Below are positions 34,574 through 46,200 of a stretch of 64,000 nt of DNA, one piece after another. Each line of letters opens with the position of its first letter. The first letter of the stretch is position 1. The DNA lies in the NCBI GenBank assembly GCA_008933995.1, contig WARS01000036.1, forward strand, positions 20,974,285-21,038,284, written 5' to 3'. The notes under the pieces were generated by a model. That model did not search any database. It saw only the letters and a program-made list of their open reading frames with translations, and had not been told where the DNA came from. A program made the translations under genes and the position numbers. Origin of the DNA: Datnioides undecimradiatus. Lineage: Eukaryota > Chordata > Actinopteri > Lobotiformes > Datnioididae.

Positions 34574-37500
34574 TTAGCGCCGAACCTGCCCCATTTCGTA
34601 TCCCTGCTCACGATGCTCATTGCGTCCTGGAGCTAGAGAAAGAAAGAAAAGATTATATAAACTTTTGGAGTGGTGTCAGACATTTACGTGCATGCTTACA
34701 ATTGGTTGGTGGGTTAGTTCTCCACTTTAGTCCTCACGGGAACATCTCAACAACTGGTAGATGGATTTTGAATTACTGGATGGATCACTGAGATCTCCCC
34801 ATGTTGAAATACACTGAGATTTGTGACTGAATACCAAGTTAAGAGAAGCAGTGTTCCACATCGTGTGTCCCGTTCAAAGCAGATGAAGGAGTTTCCTCTT
34901 GCACACGGACGTTACACTGGTCAGTCAACGCCGGCCGCAAAGGTTTTCATGAATCAACTGAAAACGTCTGGATTTCATAAACTTAGCTATTTTTCTTCTT
35001 GCATCCAGATGCAGATGAGAGAATCGTCTTTTTTCTCTCCACACATTCTTCTTCCTTATCAAAACTGGGTGCAATCGTTACCCAAAACACCGCTCTGTAC
35101 TCTTTAAAATGAAATTCATGGATCGAATAACATGTAAGAAGCTTACTGTGGACAGTGTTTACTGACGTGTGAAAATCAATAAAACGCAATGTAAGAAGAT
35201 GCTAACTGACTTTTACAATAGGCTTTCTGATGAGACCAAGCACTGTGTAGAGTTTGAGTTGAGTGTATGACCTGGGCAGAGCAGAGCAGCTGGCCCTAAA
35301 CAGATTAATCAATACACTCATTTATCACTCTCATCTTGACAAAGGTAAGACTTGCTCTGGGACTAATGGGCACTTTATAATAGTGGGTTAGGTACACACT
35401 GTACACTGTCTACCACACAGGCATTAATGGGCTTAATTTACCCCACACCCTCAACACATGCTTCAAATACTCAATGGAGAAAGGTGGACTTACTTTTACA
35501 GTAGTAGATTAGCAGCACCACACCAATTATCACAGGAACAAGGACCAGAAACCAGAGGAATTCAAGGGCTGCAGCAAAGACGAACAGTTGGGAAACAACA
35601 ATTAGATGGGCTCAGGTAGAACATATCAACTGCAAAATGACAGAACAAATAAAAACAATATGGAGATGGAGATGGAAGCATTGCTGTTAAATATCCAGAA
35701 AGAGCCAGATTAAGACACTTTATCCAGAAACTGGTCAGGCTGCCTCCATGCTATGCTAATGGGTTTGATTCATGATGTCATAGAAATGTGCTTCAACATG
35801 CACGATAAAGACAAAAATCTGTTTTATTATTAAATTATAGGAATGTGATTTTGTGGAGCATCTGTGGACAGTGGTTGTGTGGAGAGTTACATCACTAAAC
35901 TGTGTGCAGTAGAGGCTAGCAAAATGTCTCATTTGAGTTAATGTAAAAGAGCGCAGACAGGCAACTGACATCTCAAAGGATGAAACAGGAACCGTAAACC
36001 TTCGATCACCTGGTCCATTTGAAGATGCGATGACCTCCGTCACATGGCGAGTCTCATTTGAAGTTGGGTTGTAAACTTCACAGGTCACTTTCGTTAACCC
36101 TGTGATGTTGGCTGTGCTGGTGATGTTGTAGGTGCCTTCTACATCAACACTCATATCCGTTTGTACTTGCTGTTCCAGTTCAGTGCCAACTTCTGTCCTC
36201 CACTTGATTTCAGGTTTGGGGTAGCCCCCCTTTGTGCTGCATGTCGCTGTCATTGTCGTTGTGTTTACCTCAATGCGCGGCTTCTGGAAAGGAGCTGGAA
36301 ACGGTTCAGAGTCAGCTGTCTGCATCTTTTACCCACATGAGTACGTTAAATTATAAATGTAGATACATTTTCATCAACTTGAAACGTGCAATGCCCCACG
36401 CCAAAGGATGAATGTTGATGCAGCAGAACCAGAGAAATCATCTGAACACACTGAAAGGTTTTGTGACAACACACCCACCCTACTCTGTAAACTGTTCATT
36501 AATTAGTCACAGACTTGTGTCCAACTCTCCGACGTCCTTCCTGTAGAATTCAAATCCTTTCCAGACGTTTGATTTGAGGTTTGGCGGTGTGCTGTAAACG
36601 TTGAAGGCGTTGTCGGACATGTTGCTTTTGTGTTTGTCCAGCAGGCAACGCCATGCCAACGCCACTGTGACGAGTCTCCCACAGTCTCGCGCTGACCTTC
36701 AAACTTTGCTTCACTCAACCGATTCACAACTTCAAGGTCGGGTCATCGACCGGTTCATAGTACATTTAAATCGATCCAGAGGTCGGTGGGTCGATATGTC
36801 GATGCTTTAAAACCGATTTCCAATTCATATCAATCAATTTTTACACCCCCATTTTTTATATAAGAGTAGTGAAAACATTTTCATAAGAATACAAAAAAAT
36901 AATCTGTCATTATTTTAAAGGGAGTCAACAACATACCTGCTACATACAGAGTCACCAGGCAGAGGTTCTGGGCTGGTTTGTCTCCTAACACAACAACGCA
37001 AAGGGGGGTCTGGTCGTCCCTCAGCATCAGTGGCTCAATGAGGAGTGAGAGGTTTCCAGAAGGAATCTCCTCAGGGAAGAACTTAGTCCTATTGTTAAAT
37101 GACGGGCTTTGGTGTTTTAAGTCTTCCTCCCCTTTGACATAAGCGTGTACAACGATGTCTGAATTACTTTGCCCCTGCCAGTATATGTTGCTTTGCTTGG
37201 TATGAAATGGCTCAGTGAAGTTGTGTTGGCATTGCCATAGCAACGGTGCTCCTCTGGTGCCATTGATGTTGACATTTTCCGATGGAAGCACTAACAGTAG
37301 GTGCACATGGAGAGCTGTGAAGACAGGAAAACCAAACGAGAGTAAACCAGCTTCGTTAGAAAGACCGACTGCACCAACTGGGTAGACCTGTGACGTCGGA
37401 TTTCTTACGAGTTCAACATAGTCATGAGGGTGTACTGACTGTACGTAGCTTCATCAGCACTTTGGCATTTTGGCTCTGATGCCCTCAGGACACGTTGTGG

Positions 37501-38329
37501 CAGCATTTACAGACTGGACGGTTGCCACCTGTGCTGCAGCCTTTGCAGAGTCTGTTATTTTCTGATGTGCCCCACAAAAGACACATGGCTCTCTGGTCTG
37601 TTGTCCTTTCATGGCACTCCTAACAGTAAATGTAATACCCCAAAACTCATGAAAGAGACCCTCAGGTGTGCAACATTTCATTTCACACAACATCCAAGCT
37701 GTGGCTCAGCTGCTACATCATGACGGATGCTCAGGTGTGTCTCTTTAGCAGAACACTGGTTATAAATGGCAGCATGGCAGCGCTAAATCACAACAGGGGT
37801 TAACTCCGGGTACTTCATACACAGAGCTGGTCTAGACTGACTTCTAAATATGAATTACACCCAGCAGTTTGAGGGAGAGACTGGCTCAGTGTTAGCAGCA
37901 AAGTACCTGTTTTATTACTGTGAACGCAGGGCAACAACTGATGGAGATCAATATATCACCTTTTCATCAGGTTAGCAGGACACATGCCCACAGCCTTTCA
38001 TCCTCTGCTTTGCTGAAAGGAAATCTCAACAAAGCAGAGGATGTTTTGACATCTTGTCAGCAAAACGCCATCCGTGCTGTGCTGACACCGGCAAAACCAG
38101 ACTCATTTTATTGCATAACCACCTGAATGACACGTGTGAAGTCCCTTTGATAGTGGAGAAGCAGATAAAGTAAATGCATGTCTTTTATTATTGACTAAAC
38201 AACTAAAGAGGTTGACTGCTAAGACTCTATATTATTAATGTGGGTTTTCAGATCCTACCAGCGTCCTGAGAGCTAAAAGGTCAAAGTGTTTCTCTTACCA
38301 GACAAGATGAATGAGAGGAATCGCTCCAT
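34574..38329 (-). CDS. B7-family ICOS-ligand-like protein 3
   Basis: Predicted type I membrane ligand. Five coding exons on the minus strand: 38299-38329 (MERFLSFILS), 36937-37314 (V), 36010-36294 (C), 35494-35568 (membrane) and 34574-34632 (tail). All junctions are phase 1 and the total is 275 residues plus stop. The signal peptide continues into the V exon (ALHVHLLLVLP). The V domain has WQCQHNF, IYWQGQ and DDQTPLCVVV. It therefore keeps an F-strand Cys and also has the family's G-strand Cys (NLCLVTLYV). The C domain has TCSTKGGYPKPEIKW and VTCEVYNP. The membrane helix spans about 235-255 (FLWFLVLVPVIIGVVLLIYY). The tail is 19 residues, TPGRNEHREQGYEMGQVRR, with no ITIM or SH2-type motif I can defend. 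The donor after the C exon (GTGATC) is weaker than the others. The V-to-C intron carries a hAT transposase remnant. An acceptor-like site before the ATG exon suggests an upstream untranslated exon. Confidence 0.84.
36507..36860 (-). mobile_element. hAT-type transposon 5' end with BED-finger transposase fragment
   Basis: On the minus strand, from about 36860 (GGGGGTGTAAAAATTGATT, likely the terminal region), an ATG at 36620 opens 37 codons to a stop at 36507. They include NLKSNVWKGFEFYRKD, the start of a BED zinc finger as found in hAT/ZBED transposases. The zinc-binding residues and catalytic region are missing and a stop follows ELDTSL, so this is a truncated relic. It sits in the V-to-C intron of ICOS-ligand-like gene 3. 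The opposite end was not found. Confidence 0.75.
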
Positions 38330-39911
38330 TTGTTCAACCTGAGAGAGAAAATCTCTTCAAAGAAGTGAGCTACATGAACAGATTTATAAATACCATTAAT
38401 GTTAGCACCTCCTCCTCATTCACCCTTTAATCTCATACTTCTGTGTCATCACTGCACCTTTGTGCTTACTTGTGGTTTTGCATGTGATTTACAAAACAAT
38501 GCTGCGTCAGTCACCGTCACAGCTGTGTCGGTGTATTTCAGCTCTTCGTGGGAAACAGGAAACACTTCATTTTTCAAATGTCTGCGGCATTGCTCGTTCT
38601 TACGCAACACACAAGAATGTTAATGTGTGTGGCTTCATGTGTGTGTTCAGAGGAAACCCAAACAGTTCTACAGCTTTGGTTTAATTTTCAGTTGCACAGC
38701 AGGAAAATGTTTTAACATTCACTCAATAAAGTCTCTTATCTTGGCGCACTGATAGCAAGGCAAGTTTATTTATATAGCACCATCCACACACAAGGCAATT
38801 CAAAGTGTTTTACAGAGGATCAGACATGAATCAAAAGGAAAGTTGATCTAAAACAAGAACTGATAAAAAATAACAAAAAGACAATAATTTAACAGGTAAT
38901 ATTAAGTCAGCTGATCACATGGTGTGTTTACCACCTCAGACATGCTGCTAAGATCTGTTTGATGTTCAGATGCAGAAATGTTTGTCCCTGCTTTTATCTC
39001 CTCATGGCTTGCAGAGTGAAATGCTTCAGCCAAAATACCAAAAACCTGCAGACTTTGCCTTTGTGAGCATACTTGTGTTAGCATTTAGCTAACAGCATGG
39101 CTCGGAACTCTGGACTCTTATTAAAGATGGGGCAACAACCTGATAATGCCCAGGAACAGACGTCTGTAGGTACATGCGTCTGTGCAGCGCAGCACCAGTT
39201 TAATCAGTAAGAAAGCAACTTGAGTTTGTTTTAAATAGAGTATGTGTTACCAATATGAACCAGTCCATATGTAAGCATATGGTGATATATTAGTATGCCC
39301 GACCTCTCCAGCACCACCTGAGATCAGTACATCAGATACAACGGTAAAACACACTCAAACCTTTCATACACATTAAAATTCACTCTGAATCCCACAATGA
39401 ACCATCTGTGACACCAGAGACGATAAATATTAACATGGAAACTACAGAGCTGCACAACTCGCTGTTAACTGATGAAAGACCAGTGGATACAGGACCCAAA
39501 GGAGCTGCCGTGTACAGCAGTACAGTACTGTGGGATCCCAGTGTCGACACGTTTACATCCAGACATGTTACCAAACACATGAAATGCATGGCTGGTACAG
39601 TTACACAGATCAGAGTTAGGGGTGCTCTCTGAAGAAATCACAGTCAGTAGTTCTTTAGGGTTTTAAATTGAACTAAAGCAACATCACCAACCACAACAAC
39701 AACAACAACAACAAAGCCAAAGTGTACCCTGACAAAATTCAGTGGTTGTTCTGCTGAGAACACAAGCGAGCCGACCTCACGGTTCGGTTTTTAATAAGCA
39801 CCAAGTGTTTACTCAGTTTCCTTCATGAGCACAGAGAAAGCAAATGTGCAAACGTGCACGAGTCAGTTTGATTAAATGAAGAAGAGCCGTTGTCTGACTC
39901 GTCAGTGATGT
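38330..39911. other. Spacer between ICOS-ligand-like genes 3 and 4
   Basis: Presumably contains the promoter and untranslated exon of gene 3 and the 3' end of gene 4. A short fish repeat lies at about 38758-38820 (GGCAAGTTTATTTATATAGC then AAGGCAATTCAAAGTG). An (ACA)n tract lies near 39688-39712. No other coding exon was recognised. Confidence 0.5.
38758..38820 (+). mobile_element. Fish interspersed repeat fragment (GGCAAGTTTATTTATATAGC type)
   Basis: Short copy of a repeat tail common in teleosts, ending around GTTTTACAGAG. Confidence 0.65.
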
Positions 39912-42900
39912 TCATCTCCGTCTGTGCACAGCTTCATTCCCCCGTAGTGAAGCAGCTTCCTCAGATCCATTTCCTTCTGTCGCATTCGAGGAATCATTTT
40001 GGCCGTTTTCCTCAGCTAAGTTTTGAAGTTCTCCTGTTTCCTGTCCGTCTCCTGTTTGCTGTCCGTCTCCTGTTTGCTGTCCGTCTCCTGTTTGCTGTGA
40101 AGCACAACAACACGTTCTATCTGGAATTACAGAGAAATGTTTTAGTCATGATGATATAAAAACAGTTTTGCAGTTTTACTCTAAACCCTTTCAAAAGCAG
40201 ACACCTCAGTCTGTCTGTGAATAATCTTTACTGGACGCTCGGGGGAACCTGCAGCGAGTGTTTCTCAGCTTTCAGACTTCACCTAACGGCTGGTTCAGCT
40301 GTTTGTTCTCCATCATGGATTCATTGAGCCGCTGCCTTGTTCAGTTAGGTAAATATATCATTAACCAAGATGTCAGTTCACCTCAGTGGATTTTACTTTG
40401 GTTTTATTTGCAGTCAACAACTTGCAGAATTCCTAAACTTAGCTTTAAGGCTAGCTGCAGCCAAGGTACATTTACTGTGCGTTTAGCTTTGCTGCAGCGT
40501 AAACCTTCTGAGACGCGAGCGTCGTTTCCTTTCTAACCAGGTTTTAACCTCAAAACATTAGCACCACAACTTTCATTTGAACAATGTTGAATATTAATTC
40601 AATAATATCAAAATTCATTTTATCAACACGAAACTCTTTGATGCAGCAGGATAAAAAGTCAAAAAACAAGAAAATAAGGAAATGACTTGTTATCAGAACT
40701 TGTTTTTATACTCTGAATTTCTTTATATTTACATATTAACGTTCTTAAACATCATAATTATAGTTTTTATACCAGTGTATAGACCGAATGTGCTATCTTT
40801 GCCACAATTGCCAACTTATGGTATTCAAAGTCAAACTTTCAGAATAAAGGAAAAAGAAGAACTGCAGGTTCTGGGTGGTGGCCATGTTGGTATGGTTTTC
40901 CCACCAAGAATGTTCTAATGGGGAAACTAGAATTTATATGATCTACTTTCAACCAAAAAATATAAATAATAGAAAATGAATTAAGATAACTCACTTTTTT
41001 TAAAGCAACACACAGCACCAATGACAACGACAACAACGACAACAATGGCAACAATGATTCCAACGATTATTCCAGCCAAAATGCCGTTCTTCTCGTCCTC
41101 ACCTGTAAAGTAGAGGCAATAACAAAGAAGGATTACGTGATTTTAAACACATTAATGTAGTACAGGCTATAATTCATTTAAAGCAGCTTTTGTTATCATT
41201 TTTTAATAATGAATTGTCTTTATACTGTTTATAAGCTCAAAGTAATTGAGTGTGACTGAGTAAAGCCCTCCTCAGAGATGCTTCCAGGCCTCATTCAATT
41301 ATTATTAGTGATCAGCTGCTCTCACTGATTGTTGTGCTAATGCTCTTGTTGGAGCGAGGGTTGTGGATGAAGCAGGTTACAGACTGTAGTTCCTCCACTT
41401 TGACTGAGCTTGTCACAGCGAAGGTTTGTTCTTTTGGATCCTGCTGCAGGGACGTCTCACTGCCCTGCAGGTCCTGCTGTGCACCGCTGGATTTGTTTCG
41501 CCCCCTCCATGACACTCGAGGTTCAGGGTATCCTCCGTGGGCCGTGCAGGTTGCAGTGTTTGCTGTCATGTTAACTTTCAGGTCTAGATCTCGGTACGGA
41601 GCTGTGAGGGTGATCGGGAGAACAACTGTTTACACGATACAGACATTTCCATCACTTCAGTATCTAACTTGGTTTTAGAGAAAGAAGCTGCTGTGCTCAC
41701 CTGAAACCTGCAGTGTGGATCTACACAGTTTTGTAGATGGTTTGGTGACATTATAGAGACTGACAGAGGCCCAGAATGTTTTCTGATCATCTCCAACACT
41801 GACACTGTCGAGACAAATGGAGATATTTCCATAGCTAAACTCACCATCAAAGGCCCGGCACCTGTTCCTGTATTTAGCAGCTATGAGCTCTGTTTCCTCT
41901 CTGCCTTCCCAGTGAAACAAGGTGTTTTCAGAGTTGTCCTCCTGCCAATAAAACCATCTGAGTCTCATTTGATCAAGTTGTACGGAACAAGGGAACAGGA
42001 CGGAGCCTCCAACAGTGGCATTGAGAAGCTGCCCTGGGATTTGACCCATCGTGGATGCTGGAGAAGAAGACAGGCTAATCAGTACAAAGAGAAATGGACA
42101 TGAATACTACACCGGCTGTTCTTCTGCATTGTAGTATCATCCGCAGATAAATCAGGATTTATAGAAATAAACATCATGGAGAAAATGTGCATAATGAGGA
42201 TAAACTCTGACCCAGACATACGAACATTTCCTGGACAAACAGTCCAAACAACAGGTGCAGGGCATATGGCAAAGTCTAATTTAGGATTGATGCTAAGCTA
42301 AGGTCACTGGCTCCTGTCTGTAGCTATCTGTCTACTCTGGCATCAACCCTCTCATCCCACAGGATCAAACAAATTAGATTTTAATTCAAACGAGAAAAAC
42401 AGGCCTAACAATAGTGAATGTGGAAACATCTCTGAGCCGAGCCATTTGGTTGGATTTGATGTATTTTTTCTAAATTATGTTCGAAATGCTTTCACACATA
42501 TTTCCTGTCAAGAGGACAAAGCGTTTCATCTTGCCACACCTTGAAAGCTGATTTAAGCTACCAACCAGTGGCACTTCCTCATTCATAAGAGCGAATCAAT
42601 CTAACCAAACCTGTGTTAATCCATCAAAGCTTGTAAATTTGAACCTTTCAGTTTGTCATACATAGATAGTGAAGAGCAAACAAATGCATGTCAGGGCTGG
42701 TTTTTGATTTTTGGGCTCTACAACTGAGGTACAACATTCATGACTGTGTTGTGTTATCTTGTGGGCACTAAGTGGCGAGACGTGACTGCAAGCTGATTAA
42801 GATCCCTCTCATTAATGTGGGCTGGACTGTGCATCTGTCCTTACTGAATGAGTCCCTGCTGCACGGTGCTACTGTCAGCATCTACACTGTTGTGACATGA

Positions 42901-43226
42901 ATCAAAACCCAGAAGCAAAACGAAGAAAAGAAACTCGGCAGCACCTTCGGCTGTGAAACTGCGACCTGGAAACACATTTGGATGCATGACTGGCATAAAC
43001 CTGGAGAACCTGCCGAACTCTGTCTGTGAACACGACACATGTCATCCCTGGAATTACACTGAGGAATTCTGGGATTGAGTTTGACCTGTGGAAACACCTG
43101 ACACAATCACTGCAGAGTCTCAGTTGTTGCTACAAACTACACTAACCTGGAATCCTACACAAAGCACAAAAGGAATTAAATGCATGACTTACCGAGCATA
43201 AACACAACCAGAGTCAGTGGAGACAT
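39912..43226 (-). CDS. B7-family ICOS-ligand-like protein 4, Gln/Gly repeat tail
   Basis: Sister of protein 2. Firm exons on the minus strand: 43193-43226 (MSPLTLVVFML), 41701-42057 (V), 41326-41601 (C) and 40995-41102 (membrane), all phase 1. The signal peptide continues as ASTMG. The V domain has VLFPC, FYWQED and the displaced G-strand Cys (KLCRSTLQV). The C domain is identical in sequence to protein 2 apart from a silent change. The membrane helix is the same poly-Val segment extended by IGAVCCFKK. The tail is less certain: an exon at 39912-40094 has a good acceptor and a 60-codon open frame with three TGDGQ(Q) units followed by an acidic, Asn/Ser-rich end. Joining it in frame needs an intermediate exon; a 17-base candidate with proper borders (40232-40248) fits the phase and would give 324 residues. 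Unspliced readthrough after the membrane exon stops at KKSELS. The exon set up to the membrane is secure; the tail is inference. Confidence 0.75.
40921..42072. repeat. Copy 2 of a 1.15 kb segmental duplication
   Basis: Matches 29972-31115 in the same orientation. Within the V exon the two copies differ by six bases, four of them changing the protein (K/M, I/V, G/S and E/K). The membrane-to-C intron is identical by eye. Confidence 0.95.
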
Positions 43227-46200
43227 GTTTGTTCTACACAACAGAGAAAAAAGGTTGTGTAAGTGATTCAGTTTTCATGTTACCAGTGTGCAGACACACT
43301 ATGAGCACAATCATCTCTCCATCTTCCTTTAAAACTGACAGTAAAAGACAAGAAGGAAGCACTGGGTGATAAAACAGCCCTGAACATATCATCAATGTGA
43401 ATGTTTCATTTACCTGTTTCCTTTAATTCATACTTTCTGCAACGGCAAATGAGGCAACACTCACCAGTCAAGTCACACAGCAGCGCACTTGATCAAGTTC
43501 ACATCTGATGCTGTAAACAACAGACTGACAGCTGAAATGTTTGAATGTAGAAGTGCAGCTTATGAGACCGCCCCCCTCAACCCTAAACAAAGACTTCAGA
43601 GTTGATGTGGGCGGAGTGCAACAGGTGTAGAGCAGATACATACATGTGATATATGATGTAAAGAGACTGATTAGATGTAACATGGATTTTGGTATTTTCC
43701 TTGTTTCTTTGCTCAATAATTACAATATTTCTGCTAACGTCTGATTGACTCGAGTGTCTTTGTCTCTGTTATACACCACATTCATTGTGTTTATTTTGCA
43801 ACAGGTGGTTTGTTGTAATAAAGGAATCTAATAAACAGATGCATCATATTTAAAAAAACAAAAACACCAACCTTTAAATAACAGTTTGCTAGTAAAGAAG
43901 TAGCCCTGTCTAACATTTCAGCTGAAGCAAAACAAAAGCCAAAAGACATGGTTCGTTGTGTCCCATGCAAATTTCCTGGTTTCCTGGTGATTAAATAGCC
44001 CTGCTGTGTTGAGAAATACAACGTAAATACAATAATTCTGGGCGTGCATGAGTGATCCTGACATTGTGTTTACCTGGAAAAACCTCAAAGGATGAGGTCA
44101 TGCTCTTCCGATCGTCAGTGTGTGAAATATTTGAATATCAGTGAATCGGGGCATAGCATCACTGCACTTCCTTGCTTTGCTTGCAGGAAGCTTGCACAGA
44201 GGTGAAGGAAGTGGTCATGGTGCGCTTGACTTTAATGCAGACTTTGTGCTTTTGATTTGTGCATCTGATTGGGTCCCACTGCAATGTCGGGGTTTAGTTT
44301 GTACAGTCTAGCATTTCTTTAGACTGTTACTTTGTTGATTTATTTTGTTTAGTTAGTAGTTAAATATATTTTTACTGACAGGCTGAATATAGTTTTCTGT
44401 AGTTGAGTTTGTGGCAGTGTTTGGTGTCTGTAATCCCCCTGTGTGTTAGAATAATGGCCTGATCAACCATCATATACTGTATGTGTCTGCTGTTGTTCAG
44501 TTTGGGCAGGTCTGTTTGTCTTTTGTTGGTCAGTTGGTCTGTTTAGTTAATTGAGTTTGTATTTTTTCAGTACGGCTCTGTTAGGTTGAGCTCTTTCATG
44601 CCCCCAACATTTGTTATATTTTGGTTCAAATATATTATATATATATAATATATTTTTTGGTAAATGTAAAAATGAACCTGTGTTCCTCGTACTTGCCGGC
44701 TCAGTCCCTCACAGACTCATTTGCCGTTCCTCACTTAAGTACACATGATGTTTGTGCCCAGTCAGCACATTTCTTTGTGTTTTCAGATTTACAGACTTTG
44801 TGTTCTGCCTGCTCCCTGTTGGGTTTGTTGGTATGTTTCATTGGTTAGAACAGTCCAACAAACCACAGATGTCACACCTGTTTGTCCTGAAACACTGTTC
44901 AGGCCCTCATCGGGCATGTTAATGAGCTCTGACTACATCGAACGTGTCTAACTTGATGAGTTAAGTGGGTGAAAATGACAAATATCCACTAAAGGGTGTG
45001 ATGCAGCAGCCTGTCACCATCGAGTAGCCACAAGGGTTTTATTATTGTTTTTCTGTATGTGAAGACAAGAACCTGTTGTTGTTGCTAATGCAAACATGAA
45101 AGCTCAGTCAACTCATTTACCAACCAAAGTGTGCGATGCAAAACCGATTTCCTTGTTTCATAATGTCTAGCTGTGCAGGCTGTTGGACAAATCTCATGTT
45201 AACTTGCTGTTGTCGCATATAAATCCAGTTTAAGACGTGTACGTGACGCTACAAAGAGACAAGCACCAATAAGAAGGTGTTGTTTATCTCCCGCAGTCAT
45301 GCAGCCTGCACCGCCATGAGGCTGACCAGTGTCGAGCCCGTTGGGGAGAAAGGTGAGATTGACCGAAACCTGACAGACCAGATGGTTTGTTCCACTGAAC
45401 CATCTGTGAGGATGTTCATGGAAAGGAAATGCTGATTGGGTGAAGCCTGTCTGTCACAAACACACCTCAACCAATCAGGCTTTAATAGAAGCCTATGAGG
45501 TGGGATCACATTGTTGTAGGATCATGTCTGCTCATCCTAAAGCAGTTAGAAGCCATGAAAGAAACCATTCGAACTATGGACCTCAAACTGCAGACCAGGA
45601 GGGCACGGTGGTCGTTTCCTCCTGCAAACCAATGTCCTCCTGACCCTCTGTGACTCTGCAGCTTCTCCTCTGCTCAGGCTGCTGGTTGTTCTCTGGCTCG
45701 CCGACAAACGTGATCCTCCACGTTACGCAGACTCAGATTCTGACGTTTGCTCTCTGCTCAAGTTTGACCTCCATGTCGATGTGCAAATGGCATTGAGAAG
45801 GGCTGTAACTCTGGTGTTGCTGATCATGTGACATCAACATGGTTACTCAAACTACCGTCTTCAGGAAGCGGCATTGTTGTTTTTCATGAAACCCTTGTCA
45901 GACCTAAACTTCACCCATAGCTACCTGTAAGTAGCTCCTCGCAGGATGCTGATTGGTCCAAGTCACTGTTGTTCTGTTCTTGACGCCTGGTGAGATTTAA
46001 TTAATCCTTTTGTGACGACTTATGGCTCTTTGAAGGTTGAGGCCTGGGTTGTTCTTCTTACTGGTGCATTTGCATCGGATTATGTGACGCAGCTTCAGAG
46101 TCTGATGTTCATATTTGATAATTCAGAGGTGGCACATATCAGCTGACTTCTGTGTGGTGATGAAGCCGCAGGAGTGGTAAAAACCATTTTATCTGCAGCC

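Noticed and set aside
39554-39632. Alternative tail exon for gene 4 after TTTCTTCAG near 39632
   Set aside because: Open in phase 1, but with weak acceptor context and Cys/aromatic composition unlike a cytoplasmic tail. The 39912-40094 exon is better.
45298-45351. Possible plus-strand exon after CCCGCAG, ending EPVGEKG with a GTGAGA donor
   Set aside because: Too short, no domain, and no partner exons in a compatible phase nearby.
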